From: Candidatus Melainabacteria bacterium
GTDB lineage: Bacteria > Actinomycetota > Actinomycetes > Mycobacteriales > Pseudonocardiaceae
Length of the DNA stretch: 7,370 bases
Reading direction: 5' to 3'
Assembly (NCBI GenBank): GCA_903970565.1
Contig: CAJCJE010000079.1
Location: forward strand, 1 to 7,370
In this document: positions 1 to 4,987 of the stretch, piece by piece
Layout of the letters: each line of letters starts with the position of its first letter
Numbering within the stretch: the first letter of the stretch is position 1
The notes under the pieces: model-generated
Told to the model about the DNA's origin: nothing
The model's database searches: none
What the model saw: only the letters and a program-made list of their open reading frames with translations
Made by a program: the position numbers and the translations under genes

Positions 1-95
1 TGCACGAACCCCTCGGTCGCCAGCGACGGCGCGGTGACCTCGCCGGCCGAGGCCGCCCGCGCCCAGCCGTCCCGGTCGATGATGTGCAGGATCAT
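1..95 (-). CDS. DUF952 family protein, N-terminal part (runs off the window)
   Basis: The reading frame from an ATG at 95 gives a 31-residue N-terminus beginning MILHIIDRDGWARA and continuing to SLATEGFVH. This matches the start of DUF952 proteins, small (about 110-residue) cytoplasmic proteins of unknown biochemical function whose N-terminus typically reads hydrophobic-hH-i, then a W, then PSLxxEGFIHcS. A purine-rich stretch (GGGGGACGGGA in sense orientation) lies just before the ATG and serves as ribosome binding site. The start is 61 bp after the SEC-C gene stop, and the gap is filled by DnaA boxes, so expression could be affected by DnaA. The rest of the gene lies beyond base 1. Family assignment is from motif memory; function is unknown. 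Confidence 0.8.
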   Translation of the reverse strand, partial: MILHIIDRDGWARAASAGEVTAPSLATEGFV

Positions 96-108
96 TCCCG
101 TCCCCCAC

Positions 109-151
109 TGTGGACAACTCTGTGGACAAGCCTGGGACAAGTTGTGGACAA
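109..151 (-). promoter_or_regulatory. Cluster of DnaA boxes (three perfect, one degenerate)
   Basis: On the minus strand TTGTCCACA occurs exactly at 151-143, 129-121 and 117-109. A degenerate copy TTGTCCCAG lies at 140-132. All four share orientation and their starts are 11, 11 and 12 bp apart, close to one helical turn. TTGTCCACA is the known preferred DnaA box of high-GC actinobacteria such as Streptomyces. The cluster fills the 61-bp gap between the SEC-C gene stop and the DUF952 start and abuts the DUF952 ribosome binding site. No dnaA, dnaN or AT-rich unwinding region is present, so oriC itself is unlikely. A DnaA titration or regulatory site, or DnaA-controlled transcription of the DUF952 gene, is inferred. 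Confidence 0.85.
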
Positions 152-156
152 CCCGC

Positions 157-1119
157 TCAGCGGAGCGTCACCTGCCGGCCGCGCAGGCCGTCGCGGGCGC
201 GGCGCTCGGCCTCGGTGATCGGCTCGGTCTCCACGGAGGCGAGGGCCTTCTCCAGCCGCTCGCCCATCGCCACGGCCGGCTCGTCCCACTCCCGCGCGTG
301 CATCTCCCGGTCCAGGTCCCAGACCGGGACCAGCACACCGTGCGCGCGGAAGGAGCCGGCGAACCGGGAGCCCTCCCCGAGATCCAGTTCGCCTCGGGCG
401 GCCAGCCGGGCCATCGCGGCCAGCAGTTGCTCCTCCGGCTCCGGCCGCACCCAGCGCAGATGCGCCTTCTGGCCGGCGTCGACCCAGTACGCGGCGGTCA
501 CGCCAGCGCCGCGCAACCGGTCGGTGGGCAGGATCGCGGCGTTGGCGCGCTCCAGCGACAGCGCCACCTCGCCGGTCGGCTCCGGGTTGTCGGCCGGCAG
601 CCACCAGGTGAAGTCGGCGTGCAGTTCGGGGGTGAGCGCGACGGCCGGGTCGATCAGGTCGGCCAGGCGCTCGGCCTCGTCCGGCTCCTGCTCATCCGGC
701 GGTAGGACCGACAGCACGTCACCCGGCTGCGCGGTCAGTGCCCAGCGGATGCTGCGGGCGACGTCGCGGCTCGGGTCGTTGGAGTGCACCTGGACCTGCA
801 TCCCGACGAAGGCCCTGCCGTCGGAGCGGACCAGCGCGGCGGCGGCCACCGGCAACACGGTGGCCAGGGTGACCTCCCGTTCGGGTGAACCGAGCAGCGG
901 CAGCGGCGCGGTCGCCGACGGCACGAACTCGCGCAGCGCGACCAGCTCGCACTCGGCCGCGAGACCCTCGAACGGGCGGGTGATGAGCACCTCGGGCGGG
1001 CCACCGGCCGCACCGTGGCAGGCCTTGTAGCGCCGGCCCGACCCGCACGGGCAGGGCTGCCGTGGGTTGAGGCCGTCCCGCTCCTTGGCCGCGTGCTTGA
1101 CCGCCGTCCGCTTGGACAC
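157..1119 (-). CDS. SEC-C motif protein, DUF5926-like
   Basis: This 320-residue protein starts at GTG 1119. An AAAAGGAG Shine-Dalgarno sequence (1135-1128) lies 8 nt upstream, which fixes the start. Near the N-terminus, residues 22-36 read PCPCGSGRRYKACHG. That is a SEC-C zinc-binding motif (Cys23, Cys25, Cys34, His35) as found at the SecA C-terminus and in many unrelated proteins. The remaining roughly 280 residues are soluble, without signal peptide or membrane helix, and resemble the actinobacterial DUF5926 family. Automated pipelines sometimes call such genes 'preprotein translocase SecA' because of the motif; the protein has no SecA ATPase domains, so that name should be avoided. Biochemical role is unknown. 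It follows the GDPD gene by 60 bp in the same direction, and this gap holds a 10-bp-period direct repeat. Confidence 0.85.
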   Translation of the reverse strand: MSKRTAVKHAAKERDGLNPRQPCPCGSGRRYKACHGAAGGPPEVLITRPFEGLAAECELVALREFVPSATAPLPLLGSPEREVTLATVLPVAAAALVRSDGRAFVGMQVQVHSNDPSRDVARSIRWALTAQPGDVLSVLPPDEQEPDEAERLADLIDPAVALTPELHADFTWWLPADNPEPTGEVALSLERANAAILPTDRLRGAGVTAAYWVDAGQKAHLRWVRPEPEEQLLAAMARLAARGELDLGEGSRFAGSFRAHGVLVPVWDLDREMHAREWDEPAVAMGERLEKALASVETEPITEAERRARDGLRGRQVTLR

Positions 1120-1137
1120 CTGAGGGGCTCCTTTTCA

Positions 1138-1154
1138 GATATGCCGGGATATGC
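1138..1154. repeat. Short direct repeat upstream of the SEC-C gene
   Basis: GATATGC occurs at 1138-1144 and again at 1148-1154, a 10-bp period. The pair lies in the 60-bp gap between the GDPD stop and the SEC-C protein gene start, directly upstream of the latter's Shine-Dalgarno sequence. It is one of the few AT-containing stretches in the window and could be part of a promoter or operator. No clear -35/-10 pair could be assigned. Confidence 0.4.
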
Positions 1155-1179
1155 GTGTTGCGCCCTTACCGTCTGGAGG

Positions 1180-1992
1180 TTAGCCGGCAAGCTGCCGACG
1201 GGTTGCCACCGGGGAGTTCGTGGCCAGGTAGCGCACGCCCAACCGCTGGCACAGCGCGATGTCCGCCGGATCGTCCACGGTCCAGCAGTAGGTCGCCACG
1301 CCGCGCGCGGCGGCCCTGGCGACGTAGTCGGGGTCGGCGCGCAGCAGGTGCACGCCGGGGCCGGTGACATCCGCCCAGGGCGGCAGCGAACCGTCCCTAC
1401 GCATCGGGCTGATCGAGTCGCGCAGCAGCACGGTGGGCAGCCGCGGGGCGTACCGGTGCATCCGGCGGACCGCGCGCGCGGAGAAGGACATCATCAACAC
1501 GCGGGAGTCCTGCTTGCTGGCCGGCCGGGCCAGCCCGTACCGGGCCAGGGTGGCCAGCAGCTTCGCCTCGACCAGACCGCCGTAGCGGACCGGGTGTTTG
1601 GTCTCCACGAACAGGGTGACCGGCCGGGGCGCGTCCACGATGAGGCCGAGCAGGTCGGTGAGGGTGAGCAGGCCGCGCTCGGTGGGCCGGGCCGAGGGTA
1701 CGGCGACGGGTTCGCGGATCAGGTCGTCGGCGGAGGGTGGCAGCTCGTCGTGCCAGCCGCCGAAGTCCAGGCCGGCCAGGTCGGCCAGCTCCAGTTCGCT
1801 GACCACGCCCCGGCCGGTGGAGGTGCGGTTCACCCGGCGGTCGTGCACGCAGACCAGGTGCCCGTCCCGGCTGAGCCGGACATCGCACTCCAGTCCGTCC
1901 GCGCCCTGCTCGATGGCCAGGGCGTAGGCGGCGAGGGTGTGTTCGGCGCGGTGGGCCGAGGCACCGCGATGCGCGACGACGACGGGTTGCAC
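1180..1992 (-). CDS. Glycerophosphodiester phosphodiesterase (UgpQ/GlpQ-like)
   Basis: A 270-residue GDPD-family TIM-barrel enzyme, expected to hydrolyse glycerophosphodiesters (phospholipid headgroup products) to sn-glycerol 3-phosphate and an alcohol. Starting from GTG 1992, residues 1-20 contain the HRG motif (His8, Arg9) and Glu17. These are followed by GADGLECDV (Glu35, Asp37), HLVCVHD (His50, Asp51), RTSTGRG, LFVETKHP (Glu130, Lys132) and YCWTVDDP near the C-terminus, which is the complete catalytic and metal-binding set. There is no signal peptide, so a cytoplasmic UgpQ-like enzyme is likely. The frame is open upstream into the DUF4328 gene, but the family match begins at QPVVVAHRG. 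GTG 1992 is the only normal start near it and has no Shine-Dalgarno sequence. Coupling to the DUF4328 gene (stop 23 nt upstream) or a leaderless transcript are both possible. The length is normal for the family. Confidence 0.9.
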   Translation of the reverse strand: MQPVVVAHRGASAHRAEHTLAAYALAIEQGADGLECDVRLSRDGHLVCVHDRRVNRTSTGRGVVSELELADLAGLDFGGWHDELPPSADDLIREPVAVPSARPTERGLLTLTDLLGLIVDAPRPVTLFVETKHPVRYGGLVEAKLLATLARYGLARPASKQDSRVLMMSFSARAVRRMHRYAPRLPTVLLRDSISPMRRDGSLPPWADVTGPGVHLLRADPDYVARAAARGVATYCWTVDDPADIALCQRLGVRYLATNSPVATRRQLAG

Positions 1993-2015
1993 GCCGAGAA
2001 TTGTCGCAACCGTAC

Positions 2016-2957
2016 TCAGCGCGCCGCACCGGCCGGGCGGGTCGGGCGCAACGGGGGCCGTGGCGCGTCGCGCACCTCGATCACCCGGCCGAACGATGTC
2101 CGGTGGCCATCGGGCGCGAGCAGGCCGGTGATCATCCGCAGTACCCGGACGGTCAGGACGACCACCACCACCGCGACCAGGTCGGTCACGGCGTGCCAGA
2201 GCACGTCGTCGGCCCTGGCCTGTAGGTCGCCGCGGGTGCCCAACAGCAGGGTGCCGATGGCCAGCAGCTCGCCCAGCGCCCAGGCCCCCCACCAGTACCG
2301 GACCAGCCGCGAGGGCGTCGGCCGCGCGGTGCGCGGGGCGGCCAGCGCGGCGTGTTCCAGCTCGGCCAGCACGCTGCCGGCGACGAACAGGTTCAGCACC
2401 GGCAGCAGGACGCCCAGCAGCAGCTGCCAACTCGGCCGCGCCGGTCGGTAGCCGACCAGCTCGCCTGCCAGCTCACCGGCCAGCAGCAGCCAGCGCAGCA
2501 CGAGCACGAGTGCGGCCAGTTCCAGGCAGACCGCGAGCAGTCCGGTGGTCAGCACCAGGGCGTTGGACGCCGCGACCACCCCGGCCGACAGGGCCTCGCC
2601 CCGGCCGAGCACCAGCAGGGTGTAGCGCCAGATCTCACCGGCGCCGGCCAACAGCGCGGTGACCGCGACCGCCCACAGGATCGCCCCGGCCAGGCCGGCC
2701 TGGCGGGTCAGCGTGGTGGCGTCGGCCCTGGGCCGGTCCACGGCGCCCGGTAGGGAGCGGGTGACCCGCCAGGCCAACCGGGGCAAGCCCCAGCGCGGCG
2801 CGGCCGGATAGGCCGGCGGCCCCTGGTAGGGCGCCGGCCTACGCACCGGCCGGGGGCCGGTCGACACACCGGGCGGCGGGGTGGCCACCCAGGTCATCCG
2901 ATACGGCACCGGGGCCGGGTAGGGGTATCCCGCCGGGTTGCCCATCGGATTGCCCAC
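2016..2957 (-). CDS. DUF4328 multi-spanning membrane protein
   Basis: A 313-residue protein from GTG 2957; an in-frame ATG at 2945 is an alternative start. Residues 1-60 form a Pro/Tyr/Gly-rich, low-complexity cytoplasmic tail (GYPYPAPVPY, APYQGPPAYPAAP). Five hydrophobic helices follow at about 87-108, 131-159, 177-198, 221-240 and 256-277. The segment with LLPVLNLFVAGSVLAEL in helix 3 and the YWWGAWALGELL segment in helix 4 resemble actinobacterial DUF4328 proteins, whose function is unknown. The gene begins 8 nt after the rhodanese stop and ends 23 nt before the GDPD start, implying one transcript and translational coupling. A role in the cell envelope is plausible given the membrane location and lipid-metabolism neighbour, but this is only inference from context. 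Confidence 0.75.
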   Translation of the reverse strand: MGNPMGNPAGYPYPAPVPYRMTWVATPPPGVSTGPRPVRRPAPYQGPPAYPAAPRWGLPRLAWRVTRSLPGAVDRPRADATTLTRQAGLAGAILWAVAVTALLAGAGEIWRYTLLVLGRGEALSAGVVAASNALVLTTGLLAVCLELAALVLVLRWLLLAGELAGELVGYRPARPSWQLLLGVLLPVLNLFVAGSVLAELEHAALAAPRTARPTPSRLVRYWWGAWALGELLAIGTLLLGTRGDLQARADDVLWHAVTDLVAVVVVVLTVRVLRMITGLLAPDGHRTSFGRVIEVRDAPRPPLRPTRPAGAAR

Positions 2958-2965
2958 CGGGTGGC

Positions 2966-3319
2966 TCAGATGACGGTCGGCTCGGCGCCGGCGGTCTCGC
3001 CGACCAGCGGACGGCCCTGCGCCTGCCAGGACTGCATACCGCCGTCGATGTTGATCGCGTCCCAGCCGTTCGCGTTGAGGTAGGCGGTGGCGCGCGCGGA
3101 GCGGCCACCGGCCCGGCAGATCACGTAGACCTGCTGTTCGGCCGGCAGCTCGCCCAGCCGGCCGGTCAGTTCACCGAGCGGGATGTGCTGGGCGGTCGGC
3201 GCGTGCCCGGCGGCCCACTCGTCGTCCTCGCGGACGTCGAGCAGGGTGGTGTCGGCCGGCAGCTCGCCGGCCAGGTCGGACACGGTGACGCTGGGCACGG
3301 TTTGTGGGTTCACAACCAC
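2966..3319 (-). CDS. Single-domain rhodanese-like protein
   Basis: A 117-residue cytoplasmic protein covering one rhodanese domain, probably a sulfurtransferase that carries persulfide sulfur on a cysteine. It has the family landmarks: LLDVREDDEWAAGHAPTAQHIPLGEL (about 26-51), the active-site loop CRAGGRS (Cys68 to Ser74) after strand VYVI, and the C-terminal NIDGGMQSWQAQGRPL. The catalytic cysteine is present, so it should be active. The start is GTG 3319; a second GTG at 3313 is in frame. A GGGAGGA sequence at 3338-3332 is the best ribosome binding site, about 12 nt upstream, slightly long. The gene lies 42 bp downstream of the anti-sigma-like gene and 8 nt before the DUF4328 gene, so it probably belongs to the same transcription unit. 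The sulfur acceptor is unknown. Confidence 0.92.
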   Translation of the reverse strand: MVVNPQTVPSVTVSDLAGELPADTTLLDVREDDEWAAGHAPTAQHIPLGELTGRLGELPAEQQVYVICRAGGRSARATAYLNANGWDAINIDGGMQSWQAQGRPLVGETAGAEPTVI

Positions 3320-3361
3320 GATGGTGCCATGTCCTCCCGTCCGCGCCCACCACCCGGCCCC

Positions 3362-4342
3362 TCACCCGGAGGACTGGGCGATTCGCTGGGCCAGCATCAT
3401 CAACTGCTCGGTCGGCAGCGCGCCGGGATAGTCGTTCATCTCCGGATCATCGCCCTGCGTCCGGGCCTTCTCCTCGGCCGAGGAGAGCGCGCTGCTGTCC
3501 ATTTGGGTCACCTCGCTGACGGCGACCCGGACACCGCTCGGCGAGTAGAGCTCGACCCGCTGGTAGGTCTCGCGGATGGGACCGTCCGCGTTGTCGGTGG
3601 TGTGCGCGGCCAGGTACTCGTTGACCACCATGCCGTCGAGGGTGAGCTGGTGGAGGGTGCCGGCACAGATCTGGCCCGATGACCGGTACTGCTTGGCGTC
3701 GATGGCGGCGGCGGTGGTCGGATCGCCGGCGAAGCCGGTGCGTTCCAGGGTGATGACACTGGAGAGGCTGGTGGAGGTACCGGCGAGCTGCACGATCAGG
3801 CCGGTGTCCATTGGCCCGACCGGTGGCCTGGACACGTGCGTGATGCCGAGGTGCGACTGGTCGAAGAGGGTCTGCACCTGTGCCTGGAACAGCTGCGCGG
3901 CCGCGGCGTCCGCCGGCAGTGCCTGGTCCTGCTTCTGGTCGCCGCCGATCATGTCCGGGAGGTCGCACACCCCGGTCATGGTCGGGGTGGGAATGACCGT
4001 GACCGGAGGGGCGGTCCGGGTGGTGACCGGCAGCGGTGGCTGGCCGGCGGCGGTGGCGACCCTGCCGGGTTCGGTCAGCCGGCCCAGCGCGGTCGCGCCG
4101 AGTGCGACGCCCGTGATCAGCACCACCGCGGCCAGGGACGCGGAGAGCACCTGCATCCTGGCCCGGCGCCTGCCCCGCTCGACGATCTGGACGAGATCGG
4201 TGTGCACCGGGGGCGCCGGCTGTAGGTCGACCGCGGCCAGCAGCGCGTCGCGCACCCAGTCCTCGTCGGCCAGCAACTCCACCACCGTGTCGTTGGCGTC
4301 GTCAGCGGCGTTGGCGTCGTGGTTGTCGTCGTCCTCCAGCAT
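3362..4342 (-). CDS. One-pass membrane protein paired with ECF sigma factor (putative anti-sigma-like)
   Basis: A 326-residue protein from ATG 4342, with a strong GGAGGA Shine-Dalgarno (4351-4346) directly after the sigma stop codon. Residues 1-63 are predicted cytoplasmic: an Asp/Asn-rich tract (1-30), then VELLADEDWVRDALLAAV and a basic stretch ERGRRRARM. One hydrophobic helix follows at about 64-87, then a Pro/Thr-rich linker (about 98-122) and an extracytoplasmic domain to residue 326 with two cysteines (126 and 226) that could form a disulfide. I do not recognise the outer domain. Gene order and topology fit a membrane regulator of the sigma factor. The HxxxCxxC signature of zinc anti-sigma factors is absent, and such second genes next to SigE-type sigma factors are poorly characterised. 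The anti-sigma role is therefore inference from position and topology. Confidence 0.7.
   Translation of the reverse strand: MLEDDDNHDANAADDANDTVVELLADEDWVRDALLAAVDLQPAPPVHTDLVQIVERGRRRARMQVLSASLAAVVLITGVALGATALGRLTEPGRVATAAGQPPLPVTTRTAPPVTVIPTPTMTGVCDLPDMIGGDQKQDQALPADAAAAQLFQAQVQTLFDQSHLGITHVSRPPVGPMDTGLIVQLAGTSTSLSSVITLERTGFAGDPTTAAAIDAKQYRSSGQICAGTLHQLTLDGMVVNEYLAAHTTDNADGPIRETYQRVELYSPSGVRVAVSEVTQMDSSALSSAEEKARTQGDDPEMNDYPGALPTEQLMMLAQRIAQSSG
4291..4320. repeat. In-frame 18-bp repeat encoding an Asp/Asn/Ala tract
   Basis: CGTTGGCGTCGT occurs at 4291-4302 and 4309-4320, an 18-bp (six-codon) period inside the N-terminus of the sigma-partner gene. It encodes the Asp-Ala-Asn-rich stretch at about residues 9-19. 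The period is a multiple of three, so copy-number change would keep the frame. Confidence 0.55.
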
Positions 4343-4351
4343 GTGTCCTCC

Positions 4352-4924
4352 TCACCCCATTCTCTCGACGACTCGGCGTTCCAGTGGCGCGCCGGCCAGG
4401 TCCTGGTAGGCGACCCGCAGCGCGGCGAGGCCACGCGAGGTCTGGCTCTTGACCGTGCCCGCCGAGCAGCGCAGCGTCTGCGCCACCTGCTCGATGGACA
4501 TGTCCTGTACGAACCGCAGCACCAGCACGGCGCGCTGCCCCTCGGGCACCCCGTGCAGGGCCGCGAACAGCGCGTTGCGCTCGTCGACCTGCGCCTCGCC
4601 AGAGGCCACCGGGGAGTCCGGCACCTCCGCGACGGCCTGTTCCCTGGCCCGGCCCCGCCGCCGGCTGTCCAGGAACGTCCTGGTCAGCACCGTACGCAGG
4701 TAGGCTTGTGCGGTTTCCGGCCGGACCCTGCTCCAGTGCGCGTACATCCGGACGAACGCGGTCTGTGCGATCTCCTCGGCCTCGTTCCAGTTCCCGCACA
4801 GCGCGTAGGCGATCCGCCGGGCCGGCATGAACCAGGCCGCGAAGAAGTCCGCGAACTCGTCGGTCCTGGTCGACCCCCTGCTACGGGACGACGCCGACCC
4901 ACGGCCAGCGGCCCACCTGCTCAT
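4352..4924 (-). CDS. ECF RNA polymerase sigma factor, SigE-like family
   Basis: A 190-residue sigma-70 family, extracytoplasmic-function (group 4) sigma factor that would direct RNA polymerase to a small regulon. Region 2 spans about residues 22-92: TDEFADFFAAWF, then RIAYALCGNWNEAEEIAQTAFVRMYAHW, then YLRTVLTRTFLDSRRR. Region 4 spans about 116-172, with VPEGQRAVLVLRFVQDMSIEQVAQTLRCSAGTVKSQTSRGLAALR, a helix-turn-helix recognising the -35 element. The two are joined by a short variable linker and region 3 is absent, as expected for ECF factors. The A-W-x-G-N/D-x-x-A-E-x-x-x-Q pattern fits the actinobacterial SigE-like group. The start is ATG 4924. No usable Shine-Dalgarno sequence precedes it; an ECF-type promoter is positioned to begin transcription on the ATG. 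The membrane protein gene starts 9 nt after its stop, and its ribosome binding site overlaps the sigma stop codon, suggesting coupling. Confidence 0.92.
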   Translation of the reverse strand: MSRWAAGRGSASSRSRGSTRTDEFADFFAAWFMPARRIAYALCGNWNEAEEIAQTAFVRMYAHWSRVRPETAQAYLRTVLTRTFLDSRRRGRAREQAVAEVPDSPVASGEAQVDERNALFAALHGVPEGQRAVLVLRFVQDMSIEQVAQTLRCSAGTVKSQTSRGLAALRVAYQDLAGAPLERRVVERMG

Positions 4925-4930
4925 ACTCTC

Positions 4931-4958
4931 AATACGCGCGGGCAGGCCGCGAGGTTGC
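4931..4958 (-). promoter_or_regulatory. Predicted ECF-type promoter of the sigma gene, giving a leaderless mRNA
   Basis: In sense orientation GCAACC (4958-4953) is followed after exactly 16 nt by CGTATT (4936-4931). ECF sigma factors usually recognise a -35 of the GGAAC/GCAACC type and a -10 beginning CGT, separated by about 16 nt. With the A of the sigma ATG (4924) as +1, the elements fall at -34 to -29 and -12 to -7. The only purine-rich sequence before the ATG (GAGAG) is too close to be a good ribosome binding site. Autoregulation of a leaderless sigma transcript is inferred. Confidence 0.5.
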
Positions 4959-4987
4959 CCGGTAGGGAGAAACCCAGCGCCGAAAAT

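Noticed and set aside
109..151. Chromosomal replication origin
   Set aside because: Although DnaA boxes are clustered, only about four are present, there is no AT-rich unwinding element and no dnaA or dnaN nearby, so a non-origin cluster is more likely.
153..163. CCGCT-C-AGCGG palindrome at the SEC-C gene stop as a terminator
   Set aside because: One-base loop and no T-tract; it cannot form a normal hairpin and is probably chance.
157..1119. SecA translocase subunit
   Set aside because: Only the short SEC-C zinc motif is shared; no nucleotide-binding domains are present and the protein is far too short.
1185..1197. Inverted repeat CGGCA-AGC-TGCCG at the end of the GDPD gene as a terminator
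   Set aside because: The stem is only 5 bp, lies within the last codons and has no T-tract after it.
1993..2430. N-terminal extension of the GDPD frame to 2430
   Set aside because: The extra residues are Arg/Ala/Gly-rich and overlap the DUF4328 coding region in another frame; GDPD homology begins near GTG 1992.
1015..2451. 478-codon plus-strand open frame
   Set aside because: It is antisense to the GDPD gene and parts of the DUF4328 and SEC-C genes, with no recognisable domain; a GC-rich shadow.
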